64,000 nt of DNA, from assembly GCA_044772875.1 (NCBI GenBank), contig CP173058.1:248001-312000 (forward strand). Direction: 5' to 3'. The notes beneath the pieces were generated by a model, which saw only the letters and a program-made list of their open reading frames with translations, did not search any database and was not told the DNA's origin. The translations under genes and the position numbers were made by a program. The stretch comes from Morganella morganii_D. GTDB lineage: Bacteria; Pseudomonadota; Gammaproteobacteria; Enterobacterales; Enterobacteriaceae. This document shows positions 34,871 through 43,577 of this stretch, piece by piece (position 1 is the first letter of the stretch; the number at the start of each line of letters is the position of its first letter).

Positions 34871-35268
34871 TAAAAGTTAGTATTGTCGGATTTGAAATCG
34901 AGAAATTCAAAGGTGGAAATGGCATCTTTAAACCAACCCGATATTATCGGGGAGCCTCTGAACTGACCCTCTTAAAGATGGGGGGTTAGTAACTGAAACT
35001 CTTAAAGAGATGTGGTTCAACAGAGGTAGTGGAAAATGACGGGGAGGTTACAGGTAGGGTTCTGCTTAGTCGGTGTTTCACTATCTACAATAAATTATTG
35101 TGGCGGTGATATTTTTGCAACGTAGCACACCCTTGTCATCTTGTATCAGCCTGTTTAAAAAAACAGCCCAAAGAAATCTTCACAAAAACAAAAGGGGGCA
35201 TTATTGGGGGCACGGTAGATAATTGAATGGGTAATATCTGTTATTTATCAATGGGTAATCTCTTTATA
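34871..35268. other. Non-coding remnant region before the putative attachment site
   Basis: About 400 bases with no gene. Two imperfect direct copies of AACTGA-CTCTTAAAGA occur at about 34965 and 34990. Near the end AATGGGTAATNTCT occurs at 35226 and 35251; such short direct repeats next to an attachment core resemble integrase arm-type sites. Confidence 0.35.
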
Positions 35269-35305
35269 TCGAATCCTGCAGGCCGAACGGACATCAACTG
35301 ATGTC
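35269..35305 (+). other. Candidate distal attachment site: degenerate copy of the tRNA-Arg 3' end plus terminator
   Basis: TCGAATCCTGCAGGCCGAAC (35269-35288) matches the T-arm/acceptor end of the tRNA-Arg gene (TCGAATCCTGTAGGGCGTAC) at 17 of 20 positions. It is directly followed by GACATC-AACT-GATGTC and T8 (35290-35312), a plausible tRNA transcript terminator. This would place the far end of the prophage remnant here, about 3.8 kb from the tRNA. Attachment cores are normally identical, so the mismatches mean decay or coincidence. Confidence 0.4.
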
Positions 35306-35362
35306 TTTTTTTATTCCTGAAATTCAGTGAATTAGCTGATTTTACCGCAAGGTTCATCAGGG

Positions 35363-35653
35363 TGTAGTGGTTTAATAAATTTGGCCCCCTGAACAGAGGT
35401 GATATGCTCGCCTCAGAACAATACAGGTGGCGGAATGAAAAAATAAAATTTCAGTGCAGAATTCAAACGTGAATCCGCTCAGTTAGTTGTGGATAAAAAC
35501 TATACGATTGCGGAGCGGCAGTTCGTAGTGATCGGGCTCAACCGGGTATGGTGCGGCGATGTGACATATATCCGGACAGCAGACTGATCATCAAAGCGCC
35601 GGAAATGGCGTGAGAAACGCTAAAACGGCGGCCGGTTTTAGTTGACCACTTCA
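35363..35653 (+). mobile_element. Internally deleted IS3-family (IS911/IS51-like) relic
   Basis: Imperfect terminal inverted repeats lie at 35363-35386 and 35630-35653 (both begin TGnAGTGGT and end GGCC). Between them is the start of OrfA with a stop at codon 4 (FSAEFKRESAQLVVDKNYTIAE), fused directly to a piece of OrfB (LNRVWCGDVTYIRTAD). The middle of the element is gone. It is not functional. Confidence 0.75.
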
Positions 35654-35814
35654 ATACTCCTTAAAACGGCACTCTCCTTATTTCAGATTAACAACCTGAT
35701 TTTTATAGTTAATTACTTGCTAATCTATTAATGTTTTTAAAAAAATTCCTTTCATAGTGAATTTCATCTATTGTCTGTTTTTATTCTGCTGATATTTTTT
35801 CCGGGGATATAGAG

Positions 35815-36756
35815 ATGCTTCATGATTATCTAAATGTAATGGTACTCTTTTTGGTGGTCGGTCTGGGATGCCTGCTGGCCAGGAATAAATGGCTGGATAA
35901 ATCAAGCAATAGCCTGTTTACTAAACTACTAATCAATGTAGCTTTACCCTCGACACTTATTTTATCGATCAACGGCGATTTTACCCGCAGAGAATTTCTG
36001 GCTTTAGTGCCTGATGTCATTCTGCCGATGATGGTGATTTTAAGTTTAATGATATTATCCTTTATTACTGCCAAATTTATCCGGATAGAAAAGAAAGATG
36101 TCGGATTATTTATTGGCTTGTGTTCAATGAGCAGCACAATATTTTTCGGTATCCCGATTACTTTGGCGGTATATGGCAGTCATGGTCTGCCTTATGCATT
36201 GATGACCTATACGGCACAAACCGTAATCTACTGGACATTAGGTCTTTATCTGCTGGAAAAAGATTCATTTGAAAAGAGTGCCGGTACGAGTATCTTTCGT
36301 ACAGTAGTGAAAGAAATTATTAATATGCCACTGATGGCTTTTTTTGTCGGTGTAACTATTTTACTGATGGGGATACCGATTCCTCAGGTCATTAATGAGT
36401 TCCTGAGTACTCTGGGGGGAATGACTTCTGCATTAGCAATGCTTGTTGTAGGTGCCATTATTTACCTTTCAGGTTTAAAAAAAATCACGATTACTAAAGC
36501 ACTGATATTTATTGTTATTTTTAGATTTATTCTTGCTCCTGCGATGGTCGTACTGCTCGGTAAGTTATTCGCGATTGATAATGAAATGATTAAAATAACA
36601 ACTTTAATTTGTTCTTTACCTATTCCAAATACTACGGTAATTTTGGCTGAAAAATATAAAGTGAATACCGTTTTAGCAACGGAGTCGCTTTCTGCTTCAA
36701 TTGCAGTTTATCTGGTTTTTCTGCCTGTAATTTTATTTGTTATTCACTCAGTATAA
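35815..36756 (+). CDS. AEC (auxin efflux carrier) family transporter
   Basis: 313 residues with about 10 membrane spans in two inverted halves. Conserved features of the family include LLARNKWLDKSSNSLFTKLLINVALPS near the N-terminus (N-V-A-L-P motif) and LICSLPIPNTTVILAEKY in the second half. Bacterial members export or exchange organic acids (malate, malonate) or amino acids; the substrate here is unknown. The ATG at 35815 has GGGGATATAGAG upstream. The gene is a little AT-richer than the backbone and lies among IS debris. Confidence 0.85.
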   Translation: MLHDYLNVMVLFLVVGLGCLLARNKWLDKSSNSLFTKLLINVALPSTLILSINGDFTRREFLALVPDVILPMMVILSLMILSFITAKFIRIEKKDVGLFIGLCSMSSTIFFGIPITLAVYGSHGLPYALMTYTAQTVIYWTLGLYLLEKDSFEKSAGTSIFRTVVKEIINMPLMAFFVGVTILLMGIPIPQVINEFLSTLGGMTSALAMLVVGAIIYLSGLKKITITKALIFIVIFRFILAPAMVVLLGKLFAIDNEMIKITTLICSLPIPNTTVILAEKYKVNTVLATESLSASIAVYLVFLPVILFVIHSV

Positions 36757-37153
36757 CCACCCCGGGAACTCCGTGTTTAAGGCTGAGCTAATCCCTCAGT
36801 GTCAGCATAGTTATCACACCCTCCGGAAAATAATCCGGGGGGGGCTGAGTGACATATGAAACGTATTTCACCTGAACGGAAAGCATCAGTACCAGCTAAA
36901 TTACTGCTGTCTTACTATCACAACGGTCAAAAAGCGGGTCTTCCGCAACCCTTTATATGACATTGCCGGCAAATTACGCGGGTGCAGGTGCAGATACTTA
37001 TGTTGCCTTGCCGGGTGTTAGCTTTGTGGTGATTTTCCTGCTGCCGTTTATTATCTATGCGCTTCACGATAAGAAAGGCAAAGAAACCGGTATCACTATG
37101 GTGCATATCAAAACGCATAATGCGCCGGCAAACCATTTCTTCATTCATCCGCC
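36757..37153. pseudogene. Gene debris: IS3 OrfA fragment and membrane-protein fragment
   Basis: At 36856 a frame reads MKRISPERKASVPAKLLLSYYH, the start of an IS3-family OrfA (ERKA.VLAKLL), then ends in 33 codons. Next, a 72-codon frame from 36957 contains one strong hydrophobic segment (SFVVIFLLPFIIYALHDKKGKE), typical of a permease fragment that I cannot identify. Its tail reads into the antisense of the fragment at 37154. No intact gene is present. Confidence 0.5.
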
Positions 37154-37285
37154 ATCCGCGCGCGTTCTGCCCTGATAAACCCGGTTCCGGCTATCCGTAA
37201 TCGCCGGACTTGAACAGGCAATACCGGCAAAAGGAGTAACCAGTAGTGCGGCTAACATACATTTCAGTATTTTATTTAGTTTCAT
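37154..37285 (-). pseudogene. N-terminal fragment of a choloylglycine-hydrolase-like (linear amide C-N hydrolase) gene
   Basis: GAGGTG precedes an ATG at 37285. The 43-codon frame gives a signal peptide (LNKILKCMLAALLVTPFAGIA) directly followed by CSSPAITDSRNRVYQGRT. This is the start of Ntn-hydrolases in which the exposed Cys is the nucleophile (AC-S/T...GRTxE). It breaks off after GRTRADGG, so more than 300 residues are missing. Confidence 0.5.
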
Positions 37286-37300
37286 TTAAGAACACCTCAG

Positions 37301-37894
37301 TTAACAATGAATTCTATTCAGGAAAAAATAGTACAACAGAATTAAGGTCGTTAAATACGGTGCGTCATTTTCTGAGTAATCAGAATGATTCAGGACATAA
37401 TCAGGAAATTCAATTTTTTGTGGTTTGCTCGGTTTAACTCAATTATGAATAACGTTTACAGTTAATTCTGTTTTTTATCATAAAATGATTTCATTTCATC
37501 AACCTTACAGATAAGTACCCGGAGAATATCCTGCAGAAATTTGTTTATAAATCGTAGCGGTGGCTCTAAACACCGCAAGGCCACAGACACTCCCGGTATT
37601 CATTACGGTCATCTCATACATTGCCTGCATTAAGTCTAATATGAGACGGTGAAAACTACGATTAGCGCCAATAATAAAAGCTATCAATATATTATTTCTT
37701 GAATAATAACCAGTCATACGGTGAAATAGTAGTGATATAGCTATAATATTAAAAAATGTCAGAGATAGATGTAAAATATCGTTCTGACAGTCAGTTACAG
37801 GCTGGCTTTTGCACTCATTATAAAATGACAAATGTATTGTTAAATACTATTTATAAGCGGGGAGACAAACAGGTATGGTCAGGGAGTCAGGTTC
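37301..37894. other. Region without a supported gene
   Basis: About 590 AT-rich bases. A 108-codon frame on the minus strand (37505-37831) has one hydrophobic patch, but no ribosome-binding site and no recognisable domain; I do not call it. The promoter of the ytcA-mdtNOP operon should lie near the right end. Confidence 0.35.
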
Positions 37895-38218
37895 ATGATT
37901 CGCCGGAAAATATTTTTTCTCGGACACCGTAACCGTCTGTCGGACGGATATGGTAAGTGCACGCGTGCAATACTGCTGATGGTGCTTCTGGTATCAGGTC
38001 CGGCAGGATGTAACCAGGTCGGTGCACCTTCTTTTACACTGGTCGGATCGTTTGTTCCCTACTGGATATTTTGTGTCATCGTGGCATTAATCCTTACTGT
38101 AATTATCCGCGCCGGTTTCATCAGATGGGGTATCGATGATGTTATGCCATTACGGTTAGTGGTTTACATCTGTCTGATGCTGACGCTGACATTTCTTTTT
38201 TCTTTACTCTTTTTATAG
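37895..38218 (+). CDS. ytcA: YtcA-family lipoprotein/membrane protein
   Basis: 107 residues. A signal with a lipobox-like VSGPAGC near residue 38 is followed by two membrane spans (VPYWIFCVIVALILTVI and LVVYICLMLTLTFLFSL). It matches the small YtcA protein encoded with MdtNOP. GGGAG precedes the ATG. It is the first gene of a four-gene operon; its stop lies eight bases before mdtN. Confidence 0.82.
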   Translation: MIRRKIFFLGHRNRLSDGYGKCTRAILLMVLLVSGPAGCNQVGAPSFTLVGSFVPYWIFCVIVALILTVIIRAGFIRWGIDDVMPLRLVVYICLMLTLTFLFSLLFL

Positions 38219-38226
38219 GCTACGTT

Positions 38227-39279
38227 ATGGCCAGTATAAATCAACCGGGAATCAGGCGTAAAATTGCGGTCATTATTGCTGTGGTGGTTATTATGGCTGC
38301 AATCATTACCGGCTGGATGACCCTCAGGATCAGCAGCCTTAACCCACTTTCTGAAGATGCGGTGATTGGTGCAAATATAGTTAATATCAGCAGTTCGGTA
38401 CCGGGGCGTATCGCTTCTCTGAATGCAGCTGAGAACGGGCTGGTCAAAAAAGGGGATATTTTACTGACTATTGACCCTTATATGTATCAGTTGGCAGTAG
38501 ACCAGGCCAGAGCAGACCTGGAAATCGCTGAAGCGACAATGAATACCCAGCACCGGAATGTGGTCGCCGAGCAGTCTAATTCAGGTATCAGTCAGGATCA
38601 GATACGCAGTGCTCAGGCGAATCTGAAACTCGCAACCCAGACACTGGCCCGGCTCGGGCCTCTGGAAGCAAAAGGCTATGTCACACGCCAGCAACTGGAT
38701 GATGCAGCAACAGCAAAACGCAATGCTGAGATTATGTTACAACAGGCTCAAAAACAATCTGTAGCCGCTGAAGCTCTTGTCAGCAATACTGATGCCACCG
38801 AGGCCCTGGTTCGTGCACGTCGTGCGGCTTTGGCTATCGCCGAAAGGGAACTGGAAAATACTGTGATCCGTGCTCCTAATGACGGATTGGTCGTCGGACT
38901 GAATATCGCACCGGGAGAGTATGTAATTCCCGATCAATCTGTTTTTACTCTGATTGATAACCAGCACTGGTATGCGTCTGCTTATTATAAAGAAACGGAA
39001 CTGAAACACATAAATATCGGTGATTGCGCCACCGTATATGTGATGCAGGATCGCAACAAAATGATGACCGGCCGGGTACAGGGAATTGGCTGGGGAGTTA
39101 TCTCGGAAGACCAGATTAACCTGCCCCGCAGTCTGCCTTACGTGCCTAAGTCTCTCAACTGGGTCAGAGTTGAACAGCGCTTCCCGGTCCGGATTATACT
39201 CGACAATCCGGCCCCCCGGTTAATGCGGGTCGGCGCAACAGCAACTGTCACGGTACGAAGCCAGCATGATTGCCGATAA
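38227..39279 (+). CDS. mdtN: MdtN, periplasmic adaptor (membrane fusion protein) of efflux pump
   Basis: 350 residues. One N-terminal membrane anchor (IAVIIAVVVIMAAIITGW) is followed by an HlyD/EmrA-type barrel-sandwich domain (VNISSSVPGRIASLNAAENGLV and NTVIRAPNDGLVVGL) around an alpha-helical hairpin (about 90-215). It links MdtO with the outer-membrane channel MdtP. It overlaps the mdtO start by 14 bases. Confidence 0.9.
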   Translation: MASINQPGIRRKIAVIIAVVVIMAAIITGWMTLRISSLNPLSEDAVIGANIVNISSSVPGRIASLNAAENGLVKKGDILLTIDPYMYQLAVDQARADLEIAEATMNTQHRNVVAEQSNSGISQDQIRSAQANLKLATQTLARLGPLEAKGYVTRQQLDDAATAKRNAEIMLQQAQKQSVAAEALVSNTDATEALVRARRAALAIAERELENTVIRAPNDGLVVGLNIAPGEYVIPDQSVFTLIDNQHWYASAYYKETELKHINIGDCATVYVMQDRNKMMTGRVQGIGWGVISEDQINLPRSLPYVPKSLNWVRVEQRFPVRIILDNPAPRLMRVGATATVTVRSQHDCR

Positions 39280-41161
39280 TACGTTTCAGAGTATGTTACG
39301 TCAGGTTAAGGCGGATTTGCTTCCCTTCCCCGGGCGGCTGGCAACGGCCTGGCGCGTTGGGTTATTAAGTGCCCTGATGAGCTTTGTGGCCATGTTTTAC
39401 GGGATCCCCGAATCCGCTATCAGTTGCTACCTGATTTTGTTTGTTATGAAACCTGATGCGGTCATCAGCATGATCATGGGGGGAGCCATTCTTATTCTGG
39501 TCACGCTGGTCGTAGGCATTATACTGCTGATCCTGCCTTATACTCTCGAGTCTATTCCTCTGAGAATGGCAGTCCTGATTACCAGTTCATTTTTCTTTTT
39601 ATGGCTGGGTTCAGCCTCTCAGTTGGGGGAAGCAGGCAGTATCATCGCTCTGGTCATTGCATTTATTATGGGGCTTATCGGGATCGCGCCAAACGGAGAG
39701 CTGGCGACCCGTGCCATTCTCTATGCCTGGTTGATGGTAGCCTCACCGATGCTGTTATTGATCGTGTTCAACCTGCTGATAGGACGCTCACCTGTAAAAA
39801 TTTTGTATGCGAATCTGGCTGAACGGTTACGTCTGGCAGAAACAGCTCTGCGTGAACCTGATGCCATCCATCTTCGCCGGGTACGGATTGCGCTGGCCGA
39901 AGGTCAGGCCGATAATGAGCAACGGGCGATGCTGATCCGGGTCTTCCATCTGGGGAAAGGCAGCGAAAATACCTGGCTGGCAGCAGCAGTTAATAACAGC
40001 TATCGTTTGTTGCTGGCAGTTTCCGGGCTGGCTGAAATTACCCCGGAGGCCCGCCGTCTGCAACTGGCAAAAGCCTGTCATAATATGGCGAAAATACTGG
40101 ATAGCTGTCTGCAACCTGTATATTCATTTCCGGATGCCGGTAATCCGGACAGCGAAGTTGAAAAAGCACTGACTGACCTGGCTACTCCGATCAGCGGCCC
40201 GCAACCATCCTTACCAAAAATGTCTTTTTTTGCTGACGATGCTTTTACCAATCCTGCTCACTGCTATTTTGCCTTAAAAACTACGCTGGCCGGTGTTATC
40301 TGTTATATGGCTTACACTCTGATGGACTGGCAGGACATCCATACAGCTATGATTACCTGTTATGTGGCTGTGCTGGGGACGACTGGTGAAACAATTCATA
40401 AACTGACCCTGCGAATTACCGGCTGCCTGATTGGTGCCGGACTCGGTATTGCCTCACTGGTTTTTTTAGTACCGGACATGAGTAATTTTGGCCAGCTGAT
40501 GATTCTGGTATTCTTTGTTCTGCTGCTGTCAGCATGGGTCTCTGCCGGGAATGAGCGTATATCCTATGGCGGGATCCAGATTGGCCTCGCATTCTTACTT
40601 ACGGTATTGCATGGTTTTTCACCAAGTGATGATCTTGATCCGGCTACAGGCAGGATCATGGGGATACTGATGGGGAACCTTGTCATCTATATTATTTTCA
40701 GTCTGATTTGGCCGGCCTCTATTATTGATGCTGTCCGCAAACGTATCAGCCTGATACTACAGGATTTGGAAGCACTGGCAGCGATACCCTACCCGGAACG
40801 AATACGACGGACGATACAGACAGGACGTATTGAACAAAGAGTAGCCAGTGCCCGCGATTCCCTGCAGCTCATGCCGTTTGAACCTAAACATCTGCGGCCG
40901 TCAACCGCTGAATTTCATCGCCTGGAAAAAATATTAATCGCCCTTGATGAAACCGGGCGGGCTCTGTTCATTTCACAGCAGGAAAACCCGGCGGTTCGGC
41001 TGCGTTTACAGGCGTTATATCTGAACACGCAGCAGCCGGCTGATAAACATGGGATGACAAAAGTATCCGGTGATCAACCCATCCCCGGAGAATCAGTGCT
41101 CTCAAACACAGATCCACGGGTAGAACACAACTTATTAAGGCTGGAAGGATTATTAAAATGA
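39266..41161 (+). CDS. mdtO: MdtO, FUSC-family inner-membrane efflux component
   Basis: 631 residues. Two blocks of about five to six membrane spans (about 30-190 and 345-490) are separated by cytosolic helical segments, the layout of the FUSC/PET (YccS, AaeB, MdtO) family. MdtNOP in Escherichia coli confers tolerance to dyes and some drugs. Its stop overlaps the mdtP start by four bases (ATGA). Confidence 0.9.
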   Translation: MIADNTFQSMLRQVKADLLPFPGRLATAWRVGLLSALMSFVAMFYGIPESAISCYLILFVMKPDAVISMIMGGAILILVTLVVGIILLILPYTLESIPLRMAVLITSSFFFLWLGSASQLGEAGSIIALVIAFIMGLIGIAPNGELATRAILYAWLMVASPMLLLIVFNLLIGRSPVKILYANLAERLRLAETALREPDAIHLRRVRIALAEGQADNEQRAMLIRVFHLGKGSENTWLAAAVNNSYRLLLAVSGLAEITPEARRLQLAKACHNMAKILDSCLQPVYSFPDAGNPDSEVEKALTDLATPISGPQPSLPKMSFFADDAFTNPAHCYFALKTTLAGVICYMAYTLMDWQDIHTAMITCYVAVLGTTGETIHKLTLRITGCLIGAGLGIASLVFLVPDMSNFGQLMILVFFVLLLSAWVSAGNERISYGGIQIGLAFLLTVLHGFSPSDDLDPATGRIMGILMGNLVIYIIFSLIWPASIIDAVRKRISLILQDLEALAAIPYPERIRRTIQTGRIEQRVASARDSLQLMPFEPKHLRPSTAEFHRLEKILIALDETGRALFISQQENPAVRLRLQALYLNTQQPADKHGMTKVSGDQPIPGESVLSNTDPRVEHNLLRLEGLLK

Positions 41162-42666
41162 GCTGGCTTCATTTACTAACGGATAAGATTAAGGTCAGAA
41201 TTACCCCTGTTGTCAGCATATTGATCCTCCTTAATGGCTGTGTGACAGACTCGGTAAACCGCGCCCCGGTATCCCCGTCGGTACCGTGGCACGGAGAGGA
41301 ACAAATGCAGGCTGGTGAACAGATCCGTCTCTCTCTGTCATCACAGGCTGAAGCGAACCTGCCGCAAATTGATACAGCACATGCCTACCAGCTTCCTGAG
41401 TTAATCAATATAGCCCAATTGAATAATCCCGATACGCGTATCGCCTGGCAACAAGCCCGTCAGGCTGCACTGGCTGTGGGTTTAACCGAGTCCCTCTTTC
41501 TGCCGGTGATCACCGCCAGCGTTGTTGGCGGATACCAACACACACGTACCCCCTTATCTCATACTGCCGGAAATCAGAGTAACCTGCAGACTAATTCGCA
41601 TGAAGTCGTGCCTGCTTTAGTACTTCAATGGCTTCTCTTCGATTTCGGGCAGCGCGGGGCGATTATGAAGGCTGCAGAACAAACATCATTTGCGGCGAAT
41701 ATGAGCTTTAACAGTGTTCATCAGAAGATCATTTTTGATGTAATGCGAACTTACTATCAGTATGGTGCGGCACAGACACGGAGAGTGAATACCAATGAAA
41801 TGCTGGCAAATAGTCAGAAGATTCTGGGGGCGGCAGAAGCCCGCAGAAAACAAGGTATTGCAACAACAGTTGAGCTGGCTCAGGCCCGCCAGTTAGTTGC
41901 TCAGGCTGAAATGAATCTGGTAATAGCCGGTAATAACGAGCGGGAGGCTCGTCAGATGCTGTATTCAGCCCTCGGTATTCCCGCCAACACCCAAATGAAA
42001 GTGGATTTCCCTGCGTTCAGCACTGATCTCACATTGGTTGATCCGCCATCGCAGAAAGCCATTGAACAGGCCCTGGCACAACGTCCTGACGTGCTGGCCA
42101 GCTATGCACTGGCGAAAGCTGCAAAAGAAGAGATCAGCGCGGCGGAAGCCGATTATTTGCCAAAAATTTATCTGGCGGGAGCACTGGCTGCCGGACACGG
42201 GCAGTTTGAAATACAGGGTCTGCCGTCCATTGGTCAGCAGACCTCAGCATCAAACATCATGATAGGCGTGACAGTACCTCTGTATGACGGAGGCATGCGT
42301 GCCGTCCGGGTGCAGGAAGCACGGTCAAGATCAGATTCGGCAGAGAATATCTTTAAAAAAACCAGGGATGCAGCAGCCCGGGAAATTGTAGTGGCTGCAG
42401 ATATTCTGCAATCAGCAACAGCGTCCGGTAAAGCAGCCGCCCACCTGGTCAAAACAGCAGAGGTAACTTATGACGCGGCACTGGAAGCCTATAAACACGG
42501 CGTCGGTACAATCACAGTAGTGAATGAAGCAGCTAACAACTTACTGACAGCTCAGCAGATGGACACGGATGCCCGTACAGAGGTGCTTATTGCTGCGGCT
42601 AATCTGGCTTTTGTTATGGGGGAGATTACCAGGCCAGTGACATTAGCGGGTTCGGACCAAAATTGA
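41158..42666 (+). CDS. mdtP: MdtP, outer-membrane efflux channel (TolC-like)
   Basis: 502 residues. A lipoprotein-type signal ends LILLNGC. Two outer-membrane-efflux-protein repeats follow (about 75-275 and 290-490), with long coiled-coil helices (AARRKQGIATTVELAQARQLVAQAE in parts) and ALAQRPDVLASYALAKAA, typical of NodT/CusC-type channels. It is the last gene of ytcA-mdtNOP. Confidence 0.9.
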   Translation: MSWLHLLTDKIKVRITPVVSILILLNGCVTDSVNRAPVSPSVPWHGEEQMQAGEQIRLSLSSQAEANLPQIDTAHAYQLPELINIAQLNNPDTRIAWQQARQAALAVGLTESLFLPVITASVVGGYQHTRTPLSHTAGNQSNLQTNSHEVVPALVLQWLLFDFGQRGAIMKAAEQTSFAANMSFNSVHQKIIFDVMRTYYQYGAAQTRRVNTNEMLANSQKILGAAEARRKQGIATTVELAQARQLVAQAEMNLVIAGNNEREARQMLYSALGIPANTQMKVDFPAFSTDLTLVDPPSQKAIEQALAQRPDVLASYALAKAAKEEISAAEADYLPKIYLAGALAAGHGQFEIQGLPSIGQQTSASNIMIGVTVPLYDGGMRAVRVQEARSRSDSAENIFKKTRDAAAREIVVAADILQSATASGKAAAHLVKTAEVTYDAALEAYKHGVGTITVVNEAANNLLTAQQMDTDARTEVLIAAANLAFVMGEITRPVTLAGSDQN

Positions 42667-42765
42667 GAAAGGAAGCGTGAAAGCTCGGAGTTATTCACGG
42701 GACCCGGCAATACGGGCCTGTAACCGGGCCTCAGCCTCTCTTATAAAAACCGGAATGGCATTACT

Positions 42766-42791
42766 GAATAAGGCCCGGCGGGCCTTATTCC
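42766..42791. terminator. Bidirectional hairpin terminator after mdtP
   Basis: Perfect palindrome GAATAAGGCCCG/CGGGCCTTATTC, about 100 bases after the mdtP stop and facing the autotransporter relic on the other strand. It has a short T/A tail on each side. Confidence 0.65.
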
Positions 42792-42796
42792 ACATT

Positions 42797-43250
42797 AAGC
42801 CTGCTCAGAAGTTATATTTGATACAAGCATAGCGGCCTGTCGTTATAGCCATTACCGCCAATCCGGACATCCACATTCCCCCATAAATTCAGGTACGGAT
42901 TGATTTGTCCTTCCACGCCAACCTTTACTTCTCCCGGATTTTTTGTTCCTTTCTGAGAAATATTCACACCGTCCATTCTGGCGGAAAAATTACGGGTGTC
43001 ATGGATCCGGTTTGCTTCGATAAACAGACGAATCTGAATATTCCCGTTACCCTCATTTTCAACACGAGTACCGTTCTTTTCCCTATGCTCACCTGCACTG
43101 ACATTTATGAGAGTAATTTGTGCCTGAGGCTGGATAAACTATTTATTACGGGAACCTTTACTGCCGGTAAACTCAGTTAATTTCTGAGTATAACCGGTTT
43201 CAGCAGAGGTTGTCAGACCCCGGAAACGGTATAGAATGATAATACCGGTA
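42797..43250 (-). pseudogene. Autotransporter beta-barrel relic
   Basis: On the minus strand, joined frames read FRGLTTSAETGYTQKLTEF, a TAG in place of the usual Trp, then FIQPQAQITLINVSAGEH, GTRVENEGNGNIQIRLFIEA, GEVKVGVEGQINPYLNLWGN and, after a frameshift, GRYACIKYNF and a stop. This is the end of an AIDA/pertactin-type translocator barrel: the W-x-I-Q-P-Q strand and the C-terminal aromatic residue are typical. At least one nonsense codon and one frameshift are present, and the passenger is missing. Confidence 0.65.
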
Positions 43251-43330
43251 ACATGATACCTTTTAGACGGATTTATGGTGCATGCTCCGTTGTGATTAAT
43301 TTATTCAGTGCATCAAGTACCGGAGCTTTG

Positions 43331-43564
43331 CTACAGTGATCCTTTTTTAATTTCCATCCGCCATTGTGCATCACCGATTTGTTCAAAATCAGTAACTTCA
43401 TGGCCGGCTTCCGCAGCCCAGCGTGGAATATTTTCCGTTGCCTGAGCGCAATCATATTTAATTACCAGCAAATCACCGGTCGCTAATGTTTCAATTGCTT
43501 TTCTTGCTTCAATTAACGGAAACGGACACAGATGCCCGCGAGTATCTAATTCCAGCATATCCAT
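43331..43564 (-). CDS. TusA-family sulfur carrier protein
   Basis: 77 residues, the small two-layer TusA fold. The signature DTRGHLCPFPLIEARKAI has the conserved Cys-Pro-x-Pro, where the Cys carries persulfide. It lies 13 bases after a YeeE/YedE-type transporter gene on the same strand. That pairing matches TsuA-TsuB (YeeE-YeeD) thiosulfate uptake, and less closely YedE-YedF. Confidence 0.87.
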   Translation of the reverse strand: MDMLELDTRGHLCPFPLIEARKAIETLATGDLLVIKYDCAQATENIPRWAAEAGHEVTDFEQIGDAQWRMEIKKGSL

Positions 43565-43577
43565 AGTTTCACCTTAT

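Noticed and set aside
37505..37831. 108-codon frame on the minus strand with a hydrophobic patch.
   Set aside because: No ribosome-binding site, no recognisable domain, and it sits in an AT-rich debris region.
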